Positions 55,797 to 64,000 of a stretch of DNA of 64,000 bases are shown in pieces (the stretch's first letter is position 1; each line of letters starts with the position of its first letter). The position numbers and the translations under genes were made by a program. This DNA is from Gemmatimonadota bacterium (lineage in GTDB: Bacteria; Gemmatimonadota; Gemmatimonadetes; Gemmatimonadales; Gemmatimonadaceae), in NCBI GenBank assembly GCA_016712265.1, contig JADJRJ010000031.1, positions 1 to 64,000 on the forward strand, read 5' to 3'. Under the pieces are notes generated by a model, which worked only from the letters and a program-made list of their open reading frames with translations, made no database searches and had not been told where the DNA came from.

Positions 55797-56857
55797 GCCG
55801 TCACCTGCTGGTACACGGTCTCGGGGAGGTCCAGGACCTGGCGCGCCATGTCCGCGGCGAAGGCGTTCTCCCCGCTGAGCGCCTTGCGCAGGGTGAGCGT
55901 GCCCACACTCCCCATGCGACGGAGCGCCAACGCACTCTCGCGTCGAACCGGCCAGTTCAGATCCGAGAGGAGGTGTAGCAACCCGGTGGACGCGGTCCAG
56001 GCCCCTTGCTCGCCGAGCGCGCGGGCAGCGCTTGCGCGCACGATGTAGGCGGGGTCGTCGAGGAGTTGGACCAGCGCGTCCTGTGCCCGCTCCCCGCCTA
56101 GCGCGCCGAGCACGGTCGCGCTGTGCGAGCGGACGTCGTCGTTCGCGTGCGAGACGAGGGCGAGGCACGGCGCGAGGAGCTCAGGGACGGCAAGGCCGCG
56201 CGCGACGCGGAGTCCATCCACGAGTCCCGGTGCGGCAGGATCGGCTAGGAGTCGTGCCAGCGCCGGTCCCGCGCGACGCCCCAGGCGGAGCAGCGAGTCC
56301 TGCACGGTAAAGCGGCACAGACGTTCGGGGTCTGAGAGGCGCGCCACCAACTCGTCGATGACGGCCTCGTCGTCCCGCCCCGCCGCCCAGACAAACGCCT
56401 GGGCGCGCACCACGCCACTGCGATCGCGCAGCAGGGGGCGCATTGCCGCGGTGTCGAGGTCCAGTGCAGTCAAAACGCGCGCGCCCGCGAGCCGGTCCCA
56501 CCACCAGCGGCTCGCGCACATCTGTTCGGCCCGCCGGGCGGCGCCGGCGGCCAGGCCTAACGCGGCGAGTCGACTCCGCGCCCCGCCGGACAACGATTCG
56601 CCGAACTCGTGGACCAGTTCCTGTTGCACGGTCCAGGGGAGCCGAGCGAAGGCTGGGGCGCCCTCGGTCGGGTCGCCGGTGCCCGAGATCGCCCGCGCGA
56701 GGATGTCGCGACCGAGGCGACTGCGCGTGTCATGACGTTGTCGCCGCCATCGCGCGAGCGACGCACTGATCGCCAGCGCTACGGCGAACACCACCACGAG
56801 CACCGCCTCGAGGTAGACGAGGTAATACGAGACCAGGTAGAGCAGCGACTGCCTCAT
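55793..56857 (-). CDS. Membrane-anchored HEAT-repeat protein
   Basis: 354 aa from ATG 56857. A membrane helix (VLVVVFAVALAISASLA) lies at residues 18-36, then from about 130 to 345 run HEAT/PBS-lyase-like repeats (DDVRSHSATVLGALGGERAQ, AYIVRASAARALGEQG, NWPVRRESALALRRMGS). Likely an adaptor that bridges the regulator to the synthase. Overlaps both neighbours by four bases. Confidence 0.8.
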   Translation of the reverse strand: MRQSLLYLVSYYLVYLEAVLVVVFAVALAISASLARWRRQRHDTRSRLGRDILARAISGTGDPTEGAPAFARLPWTVQQELVHEFGESLSGGARSRLAALGLAAGAARRAEQMCASRWWWDRLAGARVLTALDLDTAAMRPLLRDRSGVVRAQAFVWAAGRDDEAVIDELVARLSDPERLCRFTVQDSLLRLGRRAGPALARLLADPAAPGLVDGLRVARGLAVPELLAPCLALVSHANDDVRSHSATVLGALGGERAQDALVQLLDDPAYIVRASAARALGEQGAWTASTGLLHLLSDLNWPVRRESALALRRMGSVGTLTLRKALSGENAFAADMARQVLDLPETVYQQVTA

Positions 56858-58866
56858 GTGCTCAGGGCCCGGCGGATACGCTCGGTAAGCACGGCGACGC
56901 TGAACGGCTTGGGGACGTAGTCAAACGCCCCCAACTCGAACGCCTGCACGGTCTCGGCCTCGGTGCTGCGCGCGGAGAGCACGATGACCCGCGTGTGGCG
57001 CAGCATGTCCTGCGCGGCCAGCGAACGCAGCAGGCTCAATCCGTTGAGTCCCGGGAGGTTCACTTCGAGGAGGATCAGGCGCGCGCGTATTTCTGGGCGG
57101 TCCCCGAGCAGGGCGTCGGCGGCTTCCTGGCCATCGCGAATCCAGCGCACCTGGTGCTGTCGGCTCTCGAGCGCGTGCAGCAGCACCGAGGCGACGGCCG
57201 CGTCCTCGTCGAGGATGAGGACGTCGACATGACCGCCGCTCCGGAGGTGCGGCGCGCTGGCGACGCCGAGGCACTCCTCGTCGCCGCCGCGGCCGGCGAG
57301 GACCATCGCGGCATCGGCCGCCGCGTGCAGCTCACGCACGTCGCCGCCGTCGGCGGGGAAGGTGGCGAGCCCCGCGCTGCAGGTGAAGGTGATCCGTTCG
57401 CCGGAGAAGGAGGCAAACTCCCGCGTGCGCATGGCGGCCATCACCTCGCGCACGCGAACGGTGGCATTCTCGGCTGTGGCGTCAAACAGACCGACGACGA
57501 ACTCGTTCGGGCCCCACTGAGAAACGACGTCCTCTGTGCGGAACGACTGCACAAGCAGCTGGCTGAGTGACAACGATGCGGCGTCCAGGGTGGCCTGTCC
57601 CACGCGACCCAGCTGCTGCCCAAAGCGATCCAGCCGGAAGACGGCGAGGGTGACCGCGTGCCCGTGGCGTCGGCCGAGTCGCAGGAAGCGATCGATGTCC
57701 CGCTCAGCCTTGCTGCGCCCGGTAAGGCCGGTGAGCGCATTGGTCTCGCCGTGGCGCCGCAGGAGCCGCGCGCGCTGCAGGCGGTTCTCGACGCGGGCGA
57801 TCAGGTCTTCGCGCACCAGCGGCTTGCGCAGGACGTCGTCGCCACCGGCGCGATAGGCATCGCGTACCAACGCAGCATCTGTCGGCGAGGCGACGAACAT
57901 GACCGGTAACTCCCGCCAGCGCGGGTCGGCGCGCAGGGCGCGACACAACTCGGTGCCGGTGAACGCCCCCAAGGCGATTCCCATCACGATGAGGTCCGGC
58001 GCCACCGTCTCAAGCGTTTCCCAGTAACGCTCCGGGTCGGCGAGGGCATGCACACGATGCCCGGCCTGCTCCAGCACCAGGGTGGCGAGTTGCAGCGACC
58101 ACGGGTCGGTGTCGACGACGAGGATGTTCGCTGCCGGCATCGCGCGAGCGGCGAGCTGGGCTTGCACGCGTTCGAGCGACACGGCGGGCGGCAGGCCGGG
58201 CTGCAGAGGGCCGATGGCGCCCGCGCGGGCGATGGCGAGGCGCAGGGCCATGCTGTCGTTAGGCGCGATCACCACCACCGGGCCCGGTGCGCGTCGGGCC
58301 AGGGTATCGAGGAGGAAGGTGGCCCGCTCGATCGGTGCGTCGCCCCAGTCGAGGATGATCGCGTCCGGGACCTCCTCGCCGATCGCCTCGAGGGCGGAGG
58401 CAACACTTCGCACCACCACCTCGAGTCCGGCGGCGACCCCCTCGGTGACAAAGTGATCGCCGCGGCTGCCGTCGCTCACCAGCATCACGCGCCGCGGCGC
58501 TTCGCCGTCGGGTGACAGCGACTCGGCGAGGACCGGGCGTTCGAGTTCGCGCCGGAGGGCGAGCACTTGGTCAGCGAGGCGGGCTGCGAGCCCGCGCTCC
58601 AGGGTGTGGCGCGCCGCGAAGGTCTGCTCCAGTGCGCGCGCCAGGCGTGAGCCCGTCCGAAGTCCGAAGGTCCCGACGGCCCCGGCGAGCGAATGTGCCT
58701 CGGTCTCGGCGAGTTCACGCAGCGTCTCGTCGAGAGCGCCGTCCATGAGCGCCAACACCGCGCGCTCGAGTACCTCGACGCGCTCGAGGTGCCGGTCCCG
58801 TGAGCGGGACCAGACCTCGGTGGCGTGTTGACCGAGGAAGGCGGCGGGAGCGGCGGAGTCGATCAC
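56854..58866 (-). CDS. Hpt-REC-REC-GGDEF-REC signalling protein with degenerate sites
   Basis: About 670 aa; GTG 58866 chosen, upstream GTG/ATG to 58923 possible. Order: Hpt domain (AHSLAG, His58), a receiver with Asp in AIILDWGD, a receiver whose acceptor is Gly (DLIVMGIALG), a GGDEF domain with GPNEF in place of GGDEF, and a C-terminal receiver with Glu at the acceptor (RLILLEVNLPG). Lys and Thr/Ser switch residues persist in the last (FDYVPKPF). Probable cyclase-dead scaffold; the Glu could mimic phosphorylation. First gene of the exopolysaccharide-like operon. Confidence 0.8.
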   Translation of the reverse strand: MIDSAAPAAFLGQHATEVWSRSRDRHLERVEVLERAVLALMDGALDETLRELAETEAHSLAGAVGTFGLRTGSRLARALEQTFAARHTLERGLAARLADQVLALRRELERPVLAESLSPDGEAPRRVMLVSDGSRGDHFVTEGVAAGLEVVVRSVASALEAIGEEVPDAIILDWGDAPIERATFLLDTLARRAPGPVVVIAPNDSMALRLAIARAGAIGPLQPGLPPAVSLERVQAQLAARAMPAANILVVDTDPWSLQLATLVLEQAGHRVHALADPERYWETLETVAPDLIVMGIALGAFTGTELCRALRADPRWRELPVMFVASPTDAALVRDAYRAGGDDVLRKPLVREDLIARVENRLQRARLLRRHGETNALTGLTGRSKAERDIDRFLRLGRRHGHAVTLAVFRLDRFGQQLGRVGQATLDAASLSLSQLLVQSFRTEDVVSQWGPNEFVVGLFDATAENATVRVREVMAAMRTREFASFSGERITFTCSAGLATFPADGGDVRELHAAADAAMVLAGRGGDEECLGVASAPHLRSGGHVDVLILDEDAAVASVLLHALESRQHQVRWIRDGQEAADALLGDRPEIRARLILLEVNLPGLNGLSLLRSLAAQDMLRHTRVIVLSARSTEAETVQAFELGAFDYVPKPFSVAVLTERIRRALST

Positions 58867-59061
58867 CGGCGTGTGATGACTCCAATGCGCGTGCGGCGCA
58901 CCTGGCACGCATGCACGTGGCACTTAGGCGAAAGGCGCCCGTCGTGCGGTGTCGCACAACGCGCGCGAATGGCGCCGTGACATGCCGTTCGGATCAATCG
59001 GTCCAACTGCCCATGCGGCGAAAAACTCCGGGTGCGGCTGGTGCTGCCGCACCGAACCGTC

Positions 59062-59081
59062 GGAAGGGCTCAATCCCTTCC
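59062..59081 (-). terminator. Hairpin GGAAGGG-ctcaat-CCCTTCC
   Basis: A perfect 7 bp stem with a 6-base loop, downstream of the minus-strand lipoprotein hydrolase gene and upstream of the signalling operon. No T-run. Confidence 0.5.
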
Positions 59082-59150
59082 CGGAGAAGGACTTAGGCCG
59101 CGCGATCGCGTCACGCTGGCGGCAGGTTTTGCCGGGCTGTTGGTCGCGCG

Positions 59151-60065
59151 CTACGGCGGCAGCAGGCGGGCGAGGAAGGCGGCCATGCCGTGGAGGTGAT
59201 CCACGTGATCTGGCGCACTATTTCCGGCAAACCCGATCACTTCGAACCCCCCGGCGCGGGCCCGCGACAGCCCCTGCATCCCGACGGGCCCCCACTCGAG
59301 GATGGGGGTGCGGGGGAGCCCGAGCTGGGACAGGAGCCAGTCCGAGGCCTCGGTCGTCGAGGCATAGGTCCCGGGAAAGACCTCGCTGTGGGTGATGAGC
59401 ATGCGCTTGTCGCCCGCGACGGCTCGGCGAGCGAACGGGAGGAAGGGGGCGAGATCGAGGGAGTCGATGGTGCCGCCGTCGGCGAGTGGCCGTCCGTCAG
59501 GGCGATAGGACGCGTGCAGTCCGTCCATGAGCAGGATGCCGCGAATTCGTTCCGCGTTGGGAGCCGTGCGCAGGATCTGGCGAATGGCACCGTAGCCGGC
59601 GGACCAGGCGGTCAGGTAGAGGTCGCTGACCTGCGGGGCGCCATTGGCGGATGCCAGGCGTGAGTCGATGGCGCTGAGGAGTTGGGTGAAGCGCGTCGAG
59701 TCGTCGACGAACGGTCGTGCATTGATTGCCGAGCCACTGCCCAGGTGTATCGTCGCCACCATGACAGGTTGTGGCATCGACGCGATGGCCTGACGCGGGA
59801 GCCAGGTGGCGCCCATGAAGTGAATGACGAGAGGCACGTTGGAAAGTCCAACGGCGCGTTGCGGGACAAACAGGTCGACCGCTGTGGGAAGTACGCCCTC
59901 GATGCGCAGCTGGAGCCCCGGGGTCTCGCCGTCGATGAGACGTTCGTGCGTCCGTGTGGTCTCGCGCATGGGCGAGGCCTGCTGGGGCGCCACCAGGGGG
60001 GCCGCGGTGGGATGGCAGCCCATGGTGAGGGCTGCCGTGCAGGTGAGCAGGATGGAGGTGCGCAC
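59151..60065 (-). CDS. Alpha/beta-hydrolase-like lipoprotein
   Basis: 304 aa. GTG 60065 gives a lipobox (ALTMGC). PLVIHFMGATWLP resembles an oxyanion-hole region, YLTAWSAGYGAIRQIL near residue 175 holds the GxSxG-like nucleophile (WSAGYG), and DHVDHLHGM near the end contributes the His. Alpha/beta-hydrolase fold, substrate unknown. An open frame continues upstream to 60455 but is not coding by content. Confidence 0.7.
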   Translation of the reverse strand: MRTSILLTCTAALTMGCHPTAAPLVAPQQASPMRETTRTHERLIDGETPGLQLRIEGVLPTAVDLFVPQRAVGLSNVPLVIHFMGATWLPRQAIASMPQPVMVATIHLGSGSAINARPFVDDSTRFTQLLSAIDSRLASANGAPQVSDLYLTAWSAGYGAIRQILRTAPNAERIRGILLMDGLHASYRPDGRPLADGGTIDSLDLAPFLPFARRAVAGDKRMLITHSEVFPGTYASTTEASDWLLSQLGLPRTPILEWGPVGMQGLSRARAGGFEVIGFAGNSAPDHVDHLHGMAAFLARLLPP

Positions 60066-60401
60066 ACGGAGGAGGGTGCACTGCGCGCGCCCACCGCGCA
60101 ACGTGCCCCTCCCTCGCGCCCCCTCCCCGTGCCCCCCGTGCTGCCCGTGCCGCTCGTGCTGCCCGTGCCGCTCGTGCCTCCTGCTTCTACCGCCGTTGCC
60201 TGAAGCCGAGCCCCACGTTAGGCGCCGTCCCATGAGAATACCGACGAAGAGTCGTTTCGTACACTCGGGGATCTCCCAGTACGAACGTGACCTGCCAATC
60301 TCGACCGTAGAGCAGGGCATGCACATTGCCTTGCTGAGAGATGCTCGCTCACGCGACGGGTGTCGCAACCGTGACGAGCGCAACCTTGTATGGAGACGAC
60401 C
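60066..60401. other. Divergent intergenic region with simple repeats
   Basis: 336 bases between divergent genes. It contains imperfect 18-base tandem units (CTGCCCGTGCCGCTCGTG) at about 60138-60176 and one CGTTAGGC at 60216. Promoters for both genes should lie here; none is clear enough to mark. Confidence 0.5.
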
Positions 60402-62654
60402 ATGGCGGAGATGAAGGGAGGGAGGGGAGGTGGTGCGTCGCGTGACGTGTATCACCTCGAGCTTGCGGGACTCGCGACGGGTGTCGAACGCCCCAACGCG
60501 ATTGTGCAGGCGGTGGGCAAGGGGCGTGACGTGCTGGCGACGGTCGAGGTCGGCGGCGATGGGACCTTCGCGATCGCGGCGGACGTCGTGGCCAAGGCGG
60601 ATCGGATCGTCATTGGGCCCATGGGGACGGATGGCGCGGTGGCTCGTGAGGCCGCTCTCACGTTACGTGCCCGTGAGTTCTCGCAGTTCGCTCACGGTGG
60701 GGTGCTGTCGGTGGCCGAGGGGATCTGGGTCCGTTGGCCGGGATTCCGCACCTGCGTGAGCGGGAGTGTGCGCGTCTGTCGTCGCCGCCCCTGGTGGTAC
60801 GACCAGGTCTTCACGGTGGCGACGACGGTGCAGCCGCGCCTCAGCTTGAAGGCGGCGAGTCTCATCCGGCCCGAGTTGTCGTTTGCGCCCTCGCTCAACG
60901 AACTGATCATCTGGCCGTTCCGCTGCGAGCCGGTGTGCCTGGGCACGGTCGAGGTCTATCGGCGCACCTGCTGCTGCCGTCCGCTCGTGATCGACGACCT
61001 GCGCCTGGACGACCTCATTCGTCACCTCGAGATTCAGGTGTCGCGCTTCCCGGTGCCACCGCGTCCCCCGGAGCCGATCGACCCGCTCAAGACGCCGTTC
61101 TTCAAGGGTGGCGGGCTCAACGACTTCGCCCTGCATGCGGCGAGCGACCTCAACATCCTGCGCTCGCTCTCGCGTGACCAGGCGGCGCTCTACATCAATG
61201 CGCGCCCCTACCTGTTGCACCGCATCTGCACGTGCAGCACGCCGGTCAAGGTCGGGTCCGGTTCGCTCCTGCCCAACGGGGCGTTCAACATCTGCTGGTT
61301 CGACCGCAAGCGCGTGCTCGGCCCCGGCTGCAGCGACCAGTACGCCTATGTCGTCAAGCAGACCATCGGCCTCACCACGACCGTCATTTATGACGGGGTC
61401 GCGGCCGGAGGGTGGTACAAGCTGTCGGATACGCCGGTCCTGACGACGTACGATCACCGTGCGTATGGCTGCAACGACGCGGGGAGCAGCGATGGCAACG
61501 CGTACGTCTTCCTCGACCTGGTGGGAGATACGGAAAGCCATGAACTCACGACGCCAAATTCCACGGCGTGGGGGAGCGTGAACGCACCGACGGCGACGTC
61601 GGGGCTGCTCTTCCTCAATCCGGACCCGATGGGGCGCGGCCACTTGCGCAACCTCGGCGGTGGCGTCGAGCTGACCTACAACTTCAGTGAAGGGATGAAG
61701 GCGCTGGGGGCCCGGTACTATCGCCTCAGCATCACGCAGGCCGATGCGGTCGGCAACCCGACCGGTCCGCGCCACTTCTACGGCACCGGGCTTTCGTGGC
61801 AGAAGGTGAACGGGGGCAACATCGAGCCCGAATCGCTCGGACCGCAGACCGTTGGCGGGCAGTCGTTCCTCTATAAGATCCCGTTTGCGACGGATGCCAA
61901 CTGGACGGGTGCCGGTCGGTACCACGCGCTTGTCGATACGACCAGCGCGCAGCTGAACGTGCCCGTGGGCACCGACATCGCCTCACCCGCGAGCAACCAC
62001 CTGGTGACGCTCGAGGTGTTCGATGCCGGTGGACAGCGACTGCGGCCGTTGGGCGCGTTGGACAGTGCGACGGGACCTGGTGGCCTGCCGGGAGCCGAAG
62101 CCAACGCGGCGTTCGAGTACCGTCGGTGGTTCCAGCCGGGTGGCAGCGTGGGCGACGACACCGCAGTGGTGCCGTACGCAGCGCTGACGCACCTCTTCTG
62201 CTGGGACAATCGCCTGCCCGAGGCGGACATCACCCAGCTGGTGAAGAACGGGGTGGCGTCATCGCAGGAGTGCCAGTTCCTGGTCGGCAGTCCCGCGAGC
62301 ACCTTCGGAATCGAGTATCGCGCGTATGTGCCAGATGAACGATTCCAGTACCTACACGGGATTTCGTGGGTGCGCGGGCTCAACGGGTCGTCGGCGAACG
62401 GTGGCGCTGGGTCGCTGCCAACGCCGCTCAGTCCGGCCAACGTGGGCAAGCCGCCCGCGGCGGCCCAGAACAGCGGGACGAACACGTTCCAGCAGTTGCT
62501 GACGCGCATCGATCCCATCACGGGCGCGGTGACGGTGATGAACCGGTGTTCGTTCGCGGTGACGCTCACCACGTACAGCAAGACGACCAATGGTGAGTCG
62601 TTCGGGTATCCGCACGACAGCGAGACGGCGGCGTTCGCGTTGCAGATCGAGTAG
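60402..62654 (+). CDS. Large Cys-containing protein, no known family
   Basis: 750 aa from ATG 60402, chosen over ATG 60390 because GGAG lies 7 bases upstream. No signal peptide or membrane segment. The first ~75 residues look like a carboxypeptidase-regulatory-like beta sandwich (ATVEVGGDGTFAIAADV). A Cys-rich stretch follows at about 120-195 (CVSGSVRVCRRRP; CEPVCLGTVEVYRRTCCCRP), then a long predicted beta region to the end. Could be a structural or cell-associated protein; function not recognisable. Confidence 0.6.
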   Translation: MAEMKGGRGGGASRDVYHLELAGLATGVERPNAIVQAVGKGRDVLATVEVGGDGTFAIAADVVAKADRIVIGPMGTDGAVAREAALTLRAREFSQFAHGGVLSVAEGIWVRWPGFRTCVSGSVRVCRRRPWWYDQVFTVATTVQPRLSLKAASLIRPELSFAPSLNELIIWPFRCEPVCLGTVEVYRRTCCCRPLVIDDLRLDDLIRHLEIQVSRFPVPPRPPEPIDPLKTPFFKGGGLNDFALHAASDLNILRSLSRDQAALYINARPYLLHRICTCSTPVKVGSGSLLPNGAFNICWFDRKRVLGPGCSDQYAYVVKQTIGLTTTVIYDGVAAGGWYKLSDTPVLTTYDHRAYGCNDAGSSDGNAYVFLDLVGDTESHELTTPNSTAWGSVNAPTATSGLLFLNPDPMGRGHLRNLGGGVELTYNFSEGMKALGARYYRLSITQADAVGNPTGPRHFYGTGLSWQKVNGGNIEPESLGPQTVGGQSFLYKIPFATDANWTGAGRYHALVDTTSAQLNVPVGTDIASPASNHLVTLEVFDAGGQRLRPLGALDSATGPGGLPGAEANAAFEYRRWFQPGGSVGDDTAVVPYAALTHLFCWDNRLPEADITQLVKNGVASSQECQFLVGSPASTFGIEYRAYVPDERFQYLHGISWVRGLNGSSANGGAGSLPTPLSPANVGKPPAAAQNSGTNTFQQLLTRIDPITGAVTVMNRCSFAVTLTTYSKTTNGESFGYPHDSETAAFALQIE

Positions 62655-62856
62655 AACGTAGAAGCCAGGCAGCACGGTCGGGGCGGCGGCGCGCGAGCGT
62701 CGTCGCCTCTCCGCGTTTCGGGGTCTCGCGGCTGGTGGTGTCCGGGTGAATGTTCTGTGGGATCAGGTCACCCTTGCTTGCTCCCCGTGAAGGTCGCGGC
62801 GGGCAGCCGGGGCGCCAAGTGGCACGGAAGCACGTTCCTCCCGACCGAGTCTGACC

Positions 62857-64000
62857 ATGGGTCGCTTAGAAACAGACATGCAGGCGAACACTGCATCGCT
62901 GACGGCGTCGACCTCCGCCTCTCTACGTGTGCACACGGCGTGGATGGTCCTGCGGACCACGGCACGCGATCGCTCCTACGTTGCGGCGTGCATCGCTACG
63001 GTTGCGTTGACGCTCGCTCTGAACAGCGCGATCATCGGCTTCGTACGAGGGAACATCCTCGGTCCGACTCCATTTCCGAACGTCGAGCGCACGTACGCCA
63101 TTGCGGCATCGGGCACACAGGGCCCCGATGACATCGCCGAGCCGACCTATGATTCCCTCACGTATGCGGTTCCTGCCCTCGCGCGGACTGCGGCCTATCA
63201 GTGGGCGACCTTTGCCGTGGAGGGTGGCGGCAGCAGGCAGGAAGTCTCAGGTGCATACGTAACTCCGCGCCTGTTCCTGGAGCTGGGGGTCGCGCCGCTC
63301 ATTGGCAGGTTGCCTGCGGCCACCGAGCCGCTCGAGGCCTTGATATCGCACAGCCTCTGGATGCGTCAATTCTCCAGCAGCCTACAGGTCCTCGGCAGCA
63401 CCATTCTCATCAACAACGTGGCGCTCGCCGTCGTTGGCATCATGCCCGAGGGCTTCCATTTTCCTGCGCGCCAGGAGCTTTGGCTCTCGCTCGACGCCCG
63501 TCAGATCACGGGCGCAGAACCCGGACGCCGACTGTTTGCGCTGGGCTTTCCCGACCAAAAAACGTCGCTCGCGCTGGTCAACCAGCAGCTCCGCGCGATG
63601 GCTGGTCCGCGAACAGGTGAGGTGGGATACCAGGGTGTCCTGCAAGCGACGCCGTTTCGCGAGAGTCTGGTCACTTCGGACGCGCGGAATCTGGCGTACC
63701 TGCTCCTCGTGGCCGGGGCGATCCTCGCTGCGCTTGCCGCAATGAATCTTGCGGCGCTCACTGCAGCCCGCGAGATCACACGGCTGCGTGAACGCGCGGT
63801 GCAACGAGCTCTGGGCGCGTCGGATCAACGAATTCTTGGGGAGATTGTGGTTGCCGTTGCGGGGCCGGTGCTGCCCGGTGTGCTCCTCGGAGTCCTGCTC
63901 GGCACGCAGTTGCTGAACGTCGTGCGTGCGCGCGTGGCCGGTCAGTTCCCGTACTGGGCAACCTTCGAGTTCGGGATGGTGGGCCTTGTCTGGTGTGGAC
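62857..64000 (+). CDS. FtsX/MacB-like ABC transporter permease, 5' part (runs off window)
   Basis: 381 codons are open to the window end from ATG 62857 (MGRLETDMQANTASL); ATG 62878 is possible. A first helix (SYVAACIATVALTLALNSAI) is followed by a MacB-type periplasmic domain (VSGAYVTPRLFLELGVAPLIG, then LISHSLWMRQF and VVGIMPEGFHFP, ARQELWLSL), then helix 2 (LAYLLLVAGAILAALAAMNL) and TRLRERAVQRALGAS, the FtsX signature. This is the ADOP-type family common in Acidobacteria and Gemmatimonadota. The rest lies beyond the window. Confidence 0.85.
   Translation, partial: MGRLETDMQANTASLTASTSASLRVHTAWMVLRTTARDRSYVAACIATVALTLALNSAIIGFVRGNILGPTPFPNVERTYAIAASGTQGPDDIAEPTYDSLTYAVPALARTAAYQWATFAVEGGGSRQEVSGAYVTPRLFLELGVAPLIGRLPAATEPLEALISHSLWMRQFSSSLQVLGSTILINNVALAVVGIMPEGFHFPARQELWLSLDARQITGAEPGRRLFALGFPDQKTSLALVNQQLRAMAGPRTGEVGYQGVLQATPFRESLVTSDARNLAYLLLVAGAILAALAAMNLAALTAAREITRLRERAVQRALGASDQRILGEIVVAVAGPVLPGVLLGVLLGTQLLNVVRARVAGQFPYWATFEFGMVGLVWCG

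Noticed and set aside
59151..60455. 434-codon reading of the lipoprotein hydrolase
   Set aside because: Residues before the lipoprotein signal at 60065 are low-complexity (His/Gly/Arg) and cover the simple repeats.

Overview
High-GC bacterial DNA (roughly two thirds G+C by eye). The gene content is dense in secreted peptidases, lipoproteins, amidohydrolases, six-bladed propeller proteins and DUF885 or M14 enzymes. That mix fits a Gemmatimonadota-like soil or sediment bacterium, but this is an inference from gene content, not a phylogenetic result.

Layout. 1-5.8 kb: a minus-strand efflux operon (TetR, TolC, HlyD, ABC ATPase) and an acyl-CoA dehydrogenase, all recognisable but cut by many frameshifts, with an AT-rich microsatellite inside the tolC-like gene. 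This looks like decay or an unpolished contig end. 5.8-18.9 kb: secreted enzymes, plus a minus-strand cluster at 9.6-13.3 kb of an HTH protein carrying a (CT)13 tract, three tandem paralogous 8-cysteine secreted peptides, a DsbA-like thioredoxin and a six-bladed propeller. 19.0-25.1 kb: a membrane protein, toxin-antitoxin (TA) remnants around an attC-like repeat, an ABC export pair and an amidohydrolase. 25.1-29.1 kb: an accessory region in which copies of a ~300 bp repeat alternate with small TA modules. 29.1-36 kb: a three-gene operon for a secreted trypsin-like protein and two envelope proteins, bounded by IS3 and IS481 remnants and one complete IS3 element. 36.3-39.9 kb: a tRNA-like sequence, a winged-helix gene and a two-gene CBASS anti-phage system (patatin phospholipase plus CD-NTase). 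40-46.6 kb: SnoaL-like proteins with a partial duplication, an AarF/UbiB kinase and a Tat-exported GMC oxidoreductase pair. 46.7-48.6 kb: two more TA modules around the same attC-like repeat family. 48.7-53.5 kb: a propeller lipoprotein flanked by a 30 bp direct repeat, MtgA, a NamZ-like muramidase and a frameshifted amidohydrolase. 53.5-58.9 kb: a translationally coupled operon (degenerate Hpt/REC/GGDEF regulator, HEAT protein, processive GT2, YaiO-like barrel) that looks like an exopolysaccharide synthesis and export unit. 59-64 kb: a lipoprotein hydrolase, a large unrecognised protein and the start of an FtsX/MacB-type permease running off the window.

Best candidates for something undescribed: the cysteine-rich peptide cluster, the repeat-punctuated TA array, the attC-like repeats near TA modules, the YaiO/GT2/HEAT regulatory operon, and the over-represented word CGTTAGGC, which brings the otherwise avoided TTA codon into ordinary genes.
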